DNA of 64,000 bases from an uncultured Flavobacteriales bacterium (GTDB lineage: Bacteria; Bacteroidota; Bacteroidia; Flavobacteriales_D; CAJJDF01). The DNA lies in NCBI GenBank assembly GCA_905182785.1, contig CAJJDF010000016.1, forward strand, positions 78,247-142,246, in the 5' to 3' direction. The notes below the pieces were generated by a model that saw only the letters and a list, made by a program, of their open reading frames with translations, searched no databases and was not told the DNA's origin. Made by a program: the position numbers and the translations under genes. Position 1 is the first letter of the stretch. Each line of letters starts with the position of its first letter. Below, piece after piece: positions 27,601 through 36,059 of the stretch.

Positions 27601-27897
27601 TTATAATTCAAATTTTCTTTCCATACTCCAAGCTTCTGGTTTAGCACAAAAAAGGGGTTTTACAGTTTTCCATACTTTAAGAAATAGTTCAGAATCTCTG
27701 TATGCAGCCAAATTCTCTTCCGATTTCCAATGGCTGTAAGTCATCACCACATTATAATAACGGCCTTTTTCTTGCAGTAATTCTAGTTTTTCACATCCTT
27801 CAAATCCTTTTATTAATTCCATGTGGGATTCATAAATGGATTTAAAATCTTCTATTTTTTCAGGAGAGATGGTCAGTTTTACGATTCTAATTAGCAT
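27601..27897 (-). CDS. Antibiotic biosynthesis monooxygenase (ABM) family protein
   Basis: 98 residues from the ATG at 27897. The sequence shows the dimeric alpha/beta-barrel ABM pattern: MLIRIVKLTI strand, a helix with FKSIYESHMELIKGFEGC, then YYNVVMTYSHWKSEENLAAY and a C-terminal helix. Members include quinol monooxygenases and small haem- or cofactor-free oxygenases; no specific substrate can be assigned. An upstream TTG would add 12 residues and overlap the previous gene, but the ATG four bases after that gene's stop is preferred. It is co-transcribed with the SAM hydrolase gene. Confidence 0.82.
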   Translation of the reverse strand: MLIRIVKLTISPEKIEDFKSIYESHMELIKGFEGCEKLELLQEKGRYYNVVMTYSHWKSEENLAAYRDSELFLKVWKTVKPLFCAKPEAWSMERKFEL

Positions 27898-27901
27898 CTT
27901 T

Positions 27902-28699
27902 TTATTTTTTGAAGGTAACAGTAATAATTTCATCTTCTCTTAATCCAAGTAGAGTAGAAGCACTTCCTCCATGTCCTTCAGCACCTTTGTTTATTGCAAT
28001 TTCAAGATTTCCTCCCGTATTAAATAATCCCAAATACATAGCATCTTGCACGTCAGAATAGTTATGGCTCAACTTGGTTACTTCATAGTTTCTGAATCCA
28101 ATTATATAGCTTCTGTTTTTTCCAATTTCTTCAAACAGTTTTCTTGAGATATTTGTAATGGAGTTTCCATAAGAATCTACATGAATTATAATTCCCTTTA
28201 TAAAACTCTCTTGAGTTTGTGGGATAGGTTTTTGAAAAGAAGCAATTTTATTAATTCGTTTTCCAATTACCTCTGGAGTTCCTCCACGCGCAATATGACA
28301 AGCAGCTTTAGCAAAAATGTCACGAGTAGGGAAAGTCAGTACATTGGTATTAAAATCTATGTTTAACTCATATAATTTTTCTGGGGGGAAATCGTAGATT
28401 AAAGAAAATAATCCATTATCGGCACCTATAAAAAAGTGACCTTTGTATTCCATTAAAATTGCTTGCCTTGTAACAGTTATTCCAGCATCTATACCTAATA
28501 TGTGTATTGTTCCCACAGGGAAGTTTTCAAAGGCATTTTTAATCGTGTAAGCTGCATTTCTTACATCAAATATTTTTATTTGATTAGAAATATCAACAAT
28601 AGTCACGTCATTTTTTAACTCTTTTAGTATAGTTCCCTTAACAGCAGAGACATAGTAGTCTTTTATGCCGAGATCTGTTGTTAGAGTTATGATTGCCAT
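27902..28699 (-). CDS. SAM hydrolase (S-adenosyl-L-methionine hydroxide adenosyltransferase, DUF62)
   Basis: 265 residues of the chlorinase/fluorinase-like family. Members without halogenase insertions hydrolyse SAM to adenosine and methionine. Seen: TTDLGIKDYYVSAVKG at the N-terminus, GTIHILGIDAGIT (around residues 63-75), FFIGADNGLFSLIYD (about 87-101), and VDSYGNSITNI (about 174-184), which together line the SAM site. The fluorinase-specific loop is not evident. It is followed four bases later by an ABM-family gene. A minus-7 box reading TAATTTTG lies 40 bases upstream at 28740-28747. Confidence 0.9.
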   Translation of the reverse strand: MAIITLTTDLGIKDYYVSAVKGTILKELKNDVTIVDISNQIKIFDVRNAAYTIKNAFENFPVGTIHILGIDAGITVTRQAILMEYKGHFFIGADNGLFSLIYDFPPEKLYELNIDFNTNVLTFPTRDIFAKAACHIARGGTPEVIGKRINKIASFQKPIPQTQESFIKGIIIHVDSYGNSITNISRKLFEEIGKNRSYIIGFRNYEVTKLSHNYSDVQDAMYLGLFNTGGNLEIAINKGAEGHGGSASTLLGLREDEIITVTFKK

Positions 28700-28739
28700 T
28701 TCAGAGTGTTATTCAAATAATTATTGTTACTTTGATTAT

Positions 28740-28747
28740 CAAAATTA
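28740..28747 (-). promoter_or_regulatory. Minus-7 box for the SAM hydrolase gene
   Basis: On the minus strand it reads TAATTTTG, matching TAnnTTTG, with the ATG at 28699. Confidence 0.5.
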
Positions 28748-28832
28748 AGAATTTAATGTAGGTTTCAATTATTTTTAGTTGAAATTATTTATATTTATTC
28801 CAACAAGTCACTAGAATTAAAATCACCTAAAT

Positions 28833-29765
28833 TTGACAGAAAGAAATTTAAGTATAACAGAGATAGAACCAGTTGATTTATTGGGAGTTAATAATAGTAT
28901 TTTAAAATATATACAATTAAGATTTCCAAATTTGAAAATAATTTCTAGAGGTAGAAATTTGAAATTTAGCGGAGATGAAAACGAATTAGATTTATTTGAA
29001 GAGAAAATAAATTTGATGATGAATTACTTTAAAAAATACAAAACATTGAGCGAAGGAGATTTGGAAAATATTTTGGGCGAGAATGGAGAAGAGACAATAA
29101 AGAACACCAAGGGAGATCAAGTTATTGTTCATGGAAACAATGGAAAAAAAATAAGTGCTAGGACCCACAATCAAAGAAAGTTAGTGGAATCTTGTTTTGA
29201 AAACGACATGGTATTTGCAGTAGGACCTGCGGGAACAGGAAAAACATACACAGCTGTTGCAATGGCAGTTAGAGCATTAAAAAATAAAGAAGTAAAGAAA
29301 ATAATTTTAACTAGACCTGCAGTAGAAGCAGGAGAAAATTTAGGTTTTTTACCTGGAGATTTAAAAGAAAAACTAGATCCCTACTTACAACCTTTGTATG
29401 ATGCATTGCGCGATATGATTCCTGCTGAAAAACTGGAGGAACACTTAGAAAATAATGTAGTACAAATTGCTCCTTTAGCTTTTATGAGAGGACGAACGCT
29501 AGATAATGCATTTGTGATATTGGATGAAGCCCAAAATGCAACAGAGAGCCAAATAAAGATGTTTTTGACTAGAATGGGGAAAAGTGCTAAGTTTATTATA
29601 AACGGAGACCCTTCTCAAATAGATTTACCAAGGAGCCAAAACTCGGGATTAATAAAAGCATTAACTGTATTGAAAGATGTTGAAGGAATTGGGATTGTGG
29701 AGCTAGATGAAAATGATGTGATAAGACATACCTTAGTAAAAAGAATTATAAAAGCATTTAAATAA
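28833..29765 (+). CDS. PhoH family ATPase
   Basis: 310 residues. PhoH-type P-loop ATPase, associated with RNA metabolism and ribosome-linked stress in several bacteria. Walker A GPAGTGKT lies near residues 131-138 and Walker B FVILDEAQNA near 228-237; TRPAVEAGENLGFLPGDLKE near 157-176 is diagnostic. The N-terminal KH-like region (residues 1-75) matches family length. The start is a TTG at 28833, since no other start codon precedes the conserved ITEIEPVDLLGVNN. This TTG coincides with the last three bases of a TAAATTTG sequence (28828-28835), so the promoter status of that box is uncertain. Confidence 0.95.
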   Translation: MTERNLSITEIEPVDLLGVNNSILKYIQLRFPNLKIISRGRNLKFSGDENELDLFEEKINLMMNYFKKYKTLSEGDLENILGENGEETIKNTKGDQVIVHGNNGKKISARTHNQRKLVESCFENDMVFAVGPAGTGKTYTAVAMAVRALKNKEVKKIILTRPAVEAGENLGFLPGDLKEKLDPYLQPLYDALRDMIPAEKLEEHLENNVVQIAPLAFMRGRTLDNAFVILDEAQNATESQIKMFLTRMGKSAKFIINGDPSQIDLPRSQNSGLIKALTVLKDVEGIGIVELDENDVIRHTLVKRIIKAFK

Positions 29766-29770
29766 ACAGG

Positions 29771-30175
29771 ATGAATATTGAAAGTACGCATACAGAAATA
29801 AGTAATTCTCAAGAGAATATTTATAATTATTTGATGGATTTGAATAATGTGAAGGAATTACTGCCCGAAGGAAAATACACGGAATGGGAAGGAGAATACG
29901 ATTCTTGTTCCTTCAAAATGATGGGATTTGGGCTTAAACTCACCAAAGATTCATCAACTCCATTCTCTGAAATCAAATTAGTTTCTGGAACCGATTCACC
30001 TATTGATTTTGATTTAATTATCTCGATCAATGATTTAGGAAATGGGAAGTGTGATGCTTTTTTGAATTGCGAAGCTAGAGTAAATGCTTTTCTTAAAATG
30101 ATGATAGAAAAACCATTAACTAATCTTTTTAATCACATGAGTGATAAATTGAGTAGGGTTGATTTGAAGAAGTAG
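29771..30175 (+). CDS. SRPBCC family protein
   Basis: 134 residues with the START/Bet v1-like (SRPBCC) pattern: an N-terminal strand-helix (STHTEISNSQENIYNYLMDL), successive short strands, and a long amphipathic C-terminal helix (MMIEKPLTNLFNHMSDKLSR). These proteins bind hydrophobic ligands, but none can be named here. It begins five bases after phoH and is probably co-transcribed with it. It ends convergently with hemW, separated by eight bases, with no visible terminator. Confidence 0.75.
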   Translation: MNIESTHTEISNSQENIYNYLMDLNNVKELLPEGKYTEWEGEYDSCSFKMMGFGLKLTKDSSTPFSEIKLVSGTDSPIDFDLIISINDLGNGKCDAFLNCEARVNAFLKMMIEKPLTNLFNHMSDKLSRVDLKK

Positions 30176-30183
30176 AAATCCAA

Positions 30184-31314
30184 TTACTCCACTACAAATA
30201 AATCACTAGCAATTCCATCAGCCAATAATTTTCCTTCTTGCGAAAGTGTAAAGTGAGTTCCTTTTTGGATAAGTGAGTTTGCAATCACAAATCGCTTGCT
30301 TTCTTTTATGAAATGAGAAACGAATAAAGGATCAAAATTTTCTTTCAAATACTTTAAATTTATTCCCCAACTAGTTCTCAAGGAAGTCATTATGTATTCG
30401 TTATAGCGCGTTTTTTCATCTAAGGTTTCTTCTTCGGAAACCCAATTATTATCGTTTGCTCCTTTTATATAACGGCCATTATTGGATACATTCCAATGCC
30501 TCGTTTTTCCATTAAATGAATGAGCAGAAGGTCCAACTCCTAAGAAATTTTTCTGTTTCCAATAAGATGAATTGTGTTTGGAATTATGACCAATTTTACT
30601 AAAATTAGAAATTTCATATTGCTCAAATCCATTTTCTTGCAAAGTAGAAACCAGTACATTAAATTGCTTGGAAGTAGCCTCTTCCTTAGGTAACTCGTAT
30701 TTTCCTTTTGCAATGTCATGGTGCATGGCTGTGCGTTCCTCCGAAGTTAAGCAATAAGCCGAAATGTGATTTACGTCTAGCTCCAAGGCTTTTTGAATGT
30801 TTCGTTTCCATTCGGTTTGAGTCAAATTTGGAATTCCATAAATGAGATCAATCGTCATGTTGTCAAATCCTAGCTCTTTTGCATTGGCAACAGATTCTAC
30901 AGCTTGTTTTATGGTATGTGAACGATTCATAAATAATAAATCACGACCAATAAATGATTGAATTCCAATACTCAATCTATTTACTCCACACGATTTTAGT
31001 TCTTTTATTTTTTCAATTGTCAAATCATCTGGATTGGCTTCCAAAGTGATTTCTGCATCTTGTGCTACCTCAAATTCTTTGTGAATTGTTTCTAAAATAT
31101 TTTGCAGTTCTTCTTTTTCCAATAAGCTAGGTGTTCCTCCCCCAAAATAGATTGTTTCAATTTGGTTCGTTTCCAAATATCCTTTTCTAACTTTTAATTC
31201 TTTACGGATACAGTTTACCAATTCGCTTTTATTTTTCATAGACGTAGAAAAATGAAAGTCGCAGTAAACACAAGCTTTTTTACAGAAAGGGATATGAATA
31301 TAAATGCCAGCCAA
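30184..31314 (-). CDS. hemW: Radical SAM haem chaperone HemW
   Basis: 376 residues from a TTG at 31314. Formerly annotated as coproporphyrinogen III oxidase-like; HemW inserts haem into membrane respiratory enzymes. Seen: the radical SAM cluster motif CKKACVYC near residues 11-18, the Gly-rich FGGGTPSLL (about 60-68), and the HNSSYW motif that separates HemW from true HemN. A TTG six codons further upstream lies inside a minus-7 box (31330-31337), and the family normally starts with MAGIYIHIPFC, so the inner TTG is chosen. Confidence 0.92.
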   Translation of the reverse strand: MAGIYIHIPFCKKACVYCDFHFSTSMKNKSELVNCIRKELKVRKGYLETNQIETIYFGGGTPSLLEKEELQNILETIHKEFEVAQDAEITLEANPDDLTIEKIKELKSCGVNRLSIGIQSFIGRDLLFMNRSHTIKQAVESVANAKELGFDNMTIDLIYGIPNLTQTEWKRNIQKALELDVNHISAYCLTSEERTAMHHDIAKGKYELPKEEATSKQFNVLVSTLQENGFEQYEISNFSKIGHNSKHNSSYWKQKNFLGVGPSAHSFNGKTRHWNVSNNGRYIKGANDNNWVSEEETLDEKTRYNEYIMTSLRTSWGINLKYLKENFDPLFVSHFIKESKRFVIANSLIQKGTHFTLSQEGKLLADGIASDLFVVE

Positions 31315-31329
31315 AGAGTATATTTTTAC

Positions 31330-31337
31330 CAAATTTA
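31330..31337 (-). promoter_or_regulatory. Minus-7 box for hemW
   Basis: On the minus strand it reads TAAATTTG, matching TAnnTTTG, 15 bases before the TTG start at 31314, implying a very short leader. Confidence 0.5.
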
Positions 31338-31422
31338 GGATATTTTACTTTTCTTTTTGTTCTCGATACATTTTATTTTTTCTCTTGAAAAATTAACACA
31401 CAATCAGAGTTTTAATAGAAAC

Positions 31423-32241
31423 CTAAATTTTCTCAATAATTCCTTCAAACATAATAGTTAGTACAATTTCAGCTTTACCGGCAATAGCAATTATTTCTTC
31501 AATGCTTACAGGTTGTAAATTGGTATAATCGCATTCGTCTGTAAGCACAGAAATCGCCATAACAGGTAATCCCATATGATTGGCAGCAATTACTTCGGGA
31601 GTTGTACTCATTCCCACTGCATCTGCTCCAATACTATCTAAATAACGATATTCTGCTGCAGTTTCAAGCATTGGTCCTTGTACTGATACGTAAGTTCCTT
31701 CTCTCAAAATAATGCTATTTTCTTTGGCAACAGAACCTGCAATTTTTCTCAGTTGGGATGAATAAGGTTCGCTCATGTCTGGGAATCTAGTTCCCAATTC
31801 TTTCATATTTCTTCCTATCAATGCATTGGATTGTAAATTGATGTGGTCGTTTATCACCATCAATTCTCCTTTTTTAAATTCTGTATTTATTGCTCCTGCA
31901 GCATTAGAAATCAATAGGTTTTTTATTCCCAACAGTTTCAAAACTCTTATTGGAAACACAATTTCATTCATGTTGTATCCTTCATAAAAATGGAAACGAC
32001 CTTGCATAGCGATTACTTGTTTTCCACCTAGCTTTCCATAAATTAATTTTCCAGAATGAAACTCAACTGTAGATAAAGTGAAATTTGGTATGTCGGAATA
32101 AGATAATTCTATTTCTATGTCAATTTTAGTCACCAAGTTACCCAGCCCTGTTCCCAAAACGATTCCTACTTCTGCATTTGCAAACCCTTTGTTGGTTAAA
32201 AATGCAACCGTATCTTTTATGTCGTCCAATTCTGTGTTCAT
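31423..32241 (-). CDS. Purine-nucleoside phosphorylase
   Basis: 272 residues from the ATG at 32241. Trimeric (PNP-I, inosine/guanosine-type) enzyme that splits purine nucleosides with phosphate. Seen: VGIVLGTGLGNL (phosphate loop), AMQGRFHFYEGY, LLISNAAGAINTEF, a YVSVQGPMLETAAEYR region, and the base-site DAVGMSTTPEVIAANH. A frame extension upstream to 32331 only translates the REP-like palindrome and is rejected as coding. It is last in a leftward set after aroE. Ribonucleoside salvage is the likely role. Confidence 0.94.
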   Translation of the reverse strand: MNTELDDIKDTVAFLTNKGFANAEVGIVLGTGLGNLVTKIDIEIELSYSDIPNFTLSTVEFHSGKLIYGKLGGKQVIAMQGRFHFYEGYNMNEIVFPIRVLKLLGIKNLLISNAAGAINTEFKKGELMVINDHINLQSNALIGRNMKELGTRFPDMSEPYSSQLRKIAGSVAKENSIILREGTYVSVQGPMLETAAEYRYLDSIGADAVGMSTTPEVIAANHMGLPVMAISVLTDECDYTNLQPVSIEEIIAIAGKAEIVLTIMFEGIIEKI

Positions 32242-32275
32242 TCTGTTTTGTTTAATTCTTGTTTTTTTTGTCCCC

Positions 32276-32331
32276 TTGAGCGGAGTCGAAAGGTTTTCAT
32301 TATGCTCTGAAAAGATTTCGACTCCGCTCAA
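32276..32331. repeat. REP-like inverted repeat between aroE and the PNP gene
   Basis: Two perfect 16-bp arms, TTGAGCGGAGTCGAAA (32276-32291) and TTTCGACTCCGCTCAA (32316-32331), enclose a 24-base loop. GAGCGGAGTCGAAA is of the type widely dispersed as extragenic palindromes in Bacteroidota. No second copy was noticed in the window. It lies in the 126-base gap between the aroE stop and the PNP start, and may tune their transcript. Confidence 0.8.
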
Positions 32332-32367
32332 TCTGACATGTAAATAGCTGTCAAAAATTACAGCCGA

Positions 32368-33108
32368 TTATCGGCTCCAAATTTTATAGGCTTCATTCGC
32401 CTGATGCTGCAACATGGATAATCCATTCAATATTTCTGTTCCTTCTTGTTTACCTTTTGTCAAAAATTGAGTTCTTTCAGGATTATAAATCAAATCTATA
32501 AGCGTGTGAGAATCGTTCAATAGTTTATATGGAATGTCAGGAAAAGTAGCCTCGTTTGGGCTCATTCCCAAAGGCGTAGTATTAATAATGAGCTTATGAA
32601 ACTTCATTACATAGTCATTAATGTCTTTGTAATTAATTTCGTTTTCATTTGGATTTCTAGACACAAATAATGTTGTAATACCTAAGTTTTTAAGAACATA
32701 ACCTACCGCTTTGGAAGCTCCTCCAGTTCCCAAAATTAAGGCTCTTTCGTGGGTGTTTTTAAGAAATGGTTTTATAGATAATCCAAATCCTTTGGCATCT
32801 GTGTTGTATCCTTTAAGAATCGTTTTTCCATTCCCTTTTGTAATTTTAATCGTGTTCACTGCTCCAATTTCTTTGGCTGTTTCGTCCAATTCATCCAAAA
32901 AAGGAATAATAGATTCTTTGTAAGGAATAGTCACATTTAACCCCACTAAATAAGGGTTGTTTCTAATTAATTCTGGAAATTCTTCAATCGTTTCTAGCTC
33001 AAATAAATCATAAGAATGATTGGCTAAGTTTTCTTCTTTAAATTTGTTTTCAAAATAAGATTTAGAAAATGAATGAGAAAGAGTTTTACCTATAAGTCCT
33101 AGTTTCAT
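32368..33108 (-). CDS. aroE: Shikimate dehydrogenase
   Basis: 246 residues. NADPH-dependent reduction of 3-dehydroshikimate to shikimate in aromatic amino acid synthesis. Seen: the substrate-binding SHSFSKSYF near residues 11-19, LNVTIPYKE with catalytic Lys near 58-66, IGAVNTI near 81-87, and the Rossmann loop LGTGGASKAVGYVL near 126-139, then NTTPLGM. At 246 residues it is slightly short of the E. coli enzyme but typical of Bacteroidota. It starts four bases after the DUF368 gene stop, so the two are co-transcribed. Confidence 0.95.
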   Translation of the reverse strand: MKLGLIGKTLSHSFSKSYFENKFKEENLANHSYDLFELETIEEFPELIRNNPYLVGLNVTIPYKESIIPFLDELDETAKEIGAVNTIKITKGNGKTILKGYNTDAKGFGLSIKPFLKNTHERALILGTGGASKAVGYVLKNLGITTLFVSRNPNENEINYKDINDYVMKFHKLIINTTPLGMSPNEATFPDIPYKLLNDSHTLIDLIYNPERTQFLTKGKQEGTEILNGLSMLQHQANEAYKIWSR

Positions 33109-33112
33109 TGGT

Positions 33113-34093
33113 TTAATGAGATTTGTTTTTAGAGAAATAATCCATTCCCAAGACTAATAATAAACCTACGAAAAAGAAAACAATTACACCAACCAAAAAA
33201 GCTGGTTCTCCCCAGTTTTCACTATATCCCGAAGGAGAAGTAGAGTATTCGGTAATCACTTTGTCAAATTCCAAAGAGCTTAATTCATTAAAATTTACTA
33301 TTTCATCATTTTCAAGCATCACTTTCTCAGGAACCCTCCAAGGCCATAATTTGTTTAATGCACCAATCATAAATCCTGTAAGGATTGCAAATGTAGTGTT
33401 CTTGTGTTTTTTAAGAGACCAAGTTAAGAACCTTGCCATGGTTACTAATCCTACAATCATTCCTAGTCCAAAAACTATCATTGTTATGAGTGCCCCAGAT
33501 TCGTGATTTTCTATTAATCCAGTTTTAAGTGTATCGTGTAAAATATAAGAATACATTCCCATAATTAGCAAAATAAAACTCCCCGATATTCCAGGTAAAA
33601 TTAATGCTGAAACAGCAATTGCTCCACAAAGAAATACAAACCAAAGGCTTTCGTTTACTTGTCCAATTGGAATTTGAGTGATACCAAAAGCGATAATTCC
33701 TCCAAGGATTAAAGCGCCAATTGTTTTGCTATCCCATTTAGATATTTGTTTCCCAATGTAGATGATTGAGGCAATGATTAACCCAAAGAAAAACGCCCAA
33801 ACTACAGGCGGATAAAGGTGAATTAATTTTTCTATCACAACTACACCAATTCCAATACCTACAATCATTCCACCTAAAAGTGAAATTATGAAAGTTCCAT
33901 TTATTTCATTCCAAACTGCTTTGATTCCATCTTGTTTCCAAGTTTTGAGCAAGCTTGGTTTAAAGGCTTTTATTGTTTCCAGTAATTTCTCGTAAATACC
34001 AGTGATAAAAGCAATTGTTCCGCCAGAAACACCTGGGACAGTTTCTGCCATTCCCATAGCCATTCCTTTTAAAGCGATTAGTAAGTTTTTCAT
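33113..34093 (-). CDS. DUF368 family polyprenyl-phosphate transporter (PopT-like)
   Basis: 326 residues with about eight to nine hydrophobic helices. The N-terminal KGMAMGMAETVPGVSGGT motif and the matching central ALILPGISGSFILLIMGMY are the two inverted-repeat signatures of DUF368. Members of this family were shown in other bacteria to recycle undecaprenyl phosphate across the inner membrane for envelope synthesis. Its neighbours (mutA upstream, aroE downstream) do not suggest a pathway link. It is in tight leftward order with aroE four bases away. Confidence 0.9.
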   Translation of the reverse strand: MKNLLIALKGMAMGMAETVPGVSGGTIAFITGIYEKLLETIKAFKPSLLKTWKQDGIKAVWNEINGTFIISLLGGMIVGIGIGVVVIEKLIHLYPPVVWAFFFGLIIASIIYIGKQISKWDSKTIGALILGGIIAFGITQIPIGQVNESLWFVFLCGAIAVSALILPGISGSFILLIMGMYSYILHDTLKTGLIENHESGALITMIVFGLGMIVGLVTMARFLTWSLKKHKNTTFAILTGFMIGALNKLWPWRVPEKVMLENDEIVNFNELSSLEFDKVITEYSTSPSGYSENWGEPAFLVGVIVFFFVGLLLVLGMDYFSKNKSH

Positions 34094-34100
34094 TTATTCT

Positions 34101-35471
34101 TTATTTAATATGCAGAAAAGACAAGGTTTTATTATCTACCATTTTTTGTTCTGTTTCTCTTTTCATTGAAACGACTCTGTCGTCTGTTTCATATTTATTT
34201 ACCCCTACAAGAGTTGTTTTTCCTTGGTTGTACAATTTCATTAGTTTCTCTCCCGATTCAAATACTTTTTCTTGAATGTAATTGGATTCTAATCCATCTA
34301 TATACCCTCCCTTTTTCTCAATTTCTTGAAAAACGGACCAGCTTTTTTCTGCTAATTCTTCGGTTAGGTTTTCAATAAAATAAGAACCATTTGCAGGATC
34401 TACTACTTTATCAAAATATGATTCTTCTTTTAATATTAATTGTACGTTTGCTGCAATCCTTTCCGAATACGTTTCTTTCTTGTCAGAGACAGTATCAAAT
34501 GTTGAGATTGTGAGCATATCACATCCTCCCAAGATTGCACTCATTGCTTGCGAAGTGGCACGCAACATGTTGTTTTTGGATTGTTTGTCACTCCAAAATA
34601 AAGTAGAAGTAGAGGTATTGACTGTTGTAGTTGTTTCGGTTCCATCAAAAGCTATTAATACCTTTGCCCACAACATTCTGAAAGTTCTTAGTTTAGCGAT
34701 CTCAAGAAAATAATTGTTTCCAATTGCAATTTCAAATTGCATTTTCTTTGACAATTCATCCACCTCAAAATGTGGAGTCAGCAAATTTAAGTACTCTGTT
34801 CCTTGTGCTAAGGCTATTCCAATTTGTTGAGAAACTGTTGCTCCTGATTTTTGAAAATAAGAATTACTAGCGCAAATTGTTTTTATGTCTGCCTCTTTTG
34901 CAGCTTCACAGGTGTTTATTAAATCGCTTTTGATCTGCTCTTTGGAAGTTAGCCAAGTTCCTTTTCTAGCATAGTTTCCAAGGTAGTCAAACGAAATACT
35001 TCCTTCAATGTCTATAAAAGTAATGGACCTGTCTAAGCATAATTTTTTAAGATCAGTTATTAACTGAACTGGATTGCGAACAATGAAATGAACCGCAATG
35101 ATTTCTATCATTATGTCTTTCAATAAGAGTTCCAAATTAATGTGATCTCCTCTAAAAGTGATAGAATTAACACCTTCAGCTAATGCTTTTACAGCTTGCT
35201 TGTTTGCTTCTTTTTCGGTTGTTATTTTAATAAATCTATTAATATTCCATTCGTTAGTTTTAGTATTCGGCTTGGATTTCATTTCTGTTTCCGAATCAGA
35301 ATAATTTTTGGAATTCTCCTTATTTACACAGGGAACCAAAGAAATATTATCTAGATTGGTCCATTCCAATTCTGAAATGGATTTACCTTTTAAATCTTTA
35401 CTAATTTTTTCTTCCCATTGTTTCAATGAAACGCTAGAAAATTCTTCGAAAGTGGCCTCTTTTTTACTCAT
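34101..35471 (-). CDS. mutA: Methylmalonyl-CoA mutase small (beta) subunit
   Basis: 456 residues. Non-catalytic partner of the B12-dependent mutase that interconverts methylmalonyl-CoA and succinyl-CoA. Seen: the N-terminal FSSVSLKQWEEKISKDLKGKS, the TIM-barrel stretches RMLWAKVLIAF and SAILGGCDMLTISTFD, and DPANGSYFIENLTEELAEK (residues about 363-381). There is no C-terminal cobalamin-binding DxHxxG domain, as expected for the small subunit. The usual partner mutB does not follow; the next gene is the DUF368 transporter seven bases downstream. mutB must lie elsewhere if the enzyme is functional. Confidence 0.92.
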   Translation of the reverse strand: MSKKEATFEEFSSVSLKQWEEKISKDLKGKSISELEWTNLDNISLVPCVNKENSKNYSDSETEMKSKPNTKTNEWNINRFIKITTEKEANKQAVKALAEGVNSITFRGDHINLELLLKDIMIEIIAVHFIVRNPVQLITDLKKLCLDRSITFIDIEGSISFDYLGNYARKGTWLTSKEQIKSDLINTCEAAKEADIKTICASNSYFQKSGATVSQQIGIALAQGTEYLNLLTPHFEVDELSKKMQFEIAIGNNYFLEIAKLRTFRMLWAKVLIAFDGTETTTTVNTSTSTLFWSDKQSKNNMLRATSQAMSAILGGCDMLTISTFDTVSDKKETYSERIAANVQLILKEESYFDKVVDPANGSYFIENLTEELAEKSWSVFQEIEKKGGYIDGLESNYIQEKVFESGEKLMKLYNQGKTTLVGVNKYETDDRVVSMKRETEQKMVDNKTLSFLHIK

Positions 35472-35475
35472 GTTT

Positions 35476-35483
35476 CAAAAATA
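35476..35483 (-). promoter_or_regulatory. Minus-7 box for mutA
   Basis: On the minus strand it reads TATTTTTG, matching TAnnTTTG, only four bases before the ATG at 35471, so the message would be essentially leaderless. Confidence 0.45.
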
Positions 35484-35594
35484 GGGATTATTATTCAATT
35501 CACTACTTAAATTTATTTAGATTTTGAGCTAATTTTTCTTTCAATTAGCCATTAATTACTTACTTTGTAATTCCAATCAATTGGAGCAAAGAAG

Positions 35595-36053
35595 ATGGCA
35601 AAATTCCAAAATAAAATATCAATAAAGAACAAAAAGGCATATTTCGATTATGAAATATTGGATGAGTATGTTGCAGGAATTCAATTATTGGGTACCGAAG
35701 TAAAATCAGTAAGAGAAAGTAAAGCTAGTATAAAAGAAGCTTATTGTTATTTTGATGAAGGAGAGATTTTCATAAAAGGAATGAGTATTTCTGAATATTC
35801 TCATGGAGGGTATATCAATCACTCAACCTACCGACTACGAAAATTATTATTGAACCGAAGAGAGATTAGTAAGATTGAGAAAAAATTGAAAGACAAAGGA
35901 ATTTCATTACTTCCACTTTTGTTATTTATTAATGAAAAAGGCCTTATTAAGCTTAAAATTGGACTTGGAAAAGGTAAGAAACTCTTCGATAAAAGGGAGT
36001 CATTGAAGAAGCAAGATGTTAAAAAAGACATTGCTAGAATTTTAAAAAAATAG
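35595..36053 (+). CDS. smpB: SsrA-binding protein SmpB
   Basis: 152 residues. Binds tmRNA and delivers it to stalled ribosomes in trans-translation. Seen: N-terminal NKKAYFDYEI, GTEVKSVRES near residues 33-42, an internal HGGYINHSTYRLRKLLLNRR, and the conserved C-terminal tail GLGKGKKLFDKRES. It is transcribed divergently from mutA, with 123 bases between the starts. It is followed after six bases by an alpha/beta hydrolase gene. The tmRNA gene is not in the window. Confidence 0.97.
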   Translation: MAKFQNKISIKNKKAYFDYEILDEYVAGIQLLGTEVKSVRESKASIKEAYCYFDEGEIFIKGMSISEYSHGGYINHSTYRLRKLLLNRREISKIEKKLKDKGISLLPLLLFINEKGLIKLKIGLGKGKKLFDKRESLKKQDVKKDIARILKK

Positions 36054-36059
36054 AATTTA

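Noticed and set aside
32242..32331. 30-residue N-terminal extension of the purine-nucleoside phosphorylase
   Set aside because: The extension translates the REP-like palindrome and is absent from the family; the ATG at 32241 fits the conserved N-terminus.
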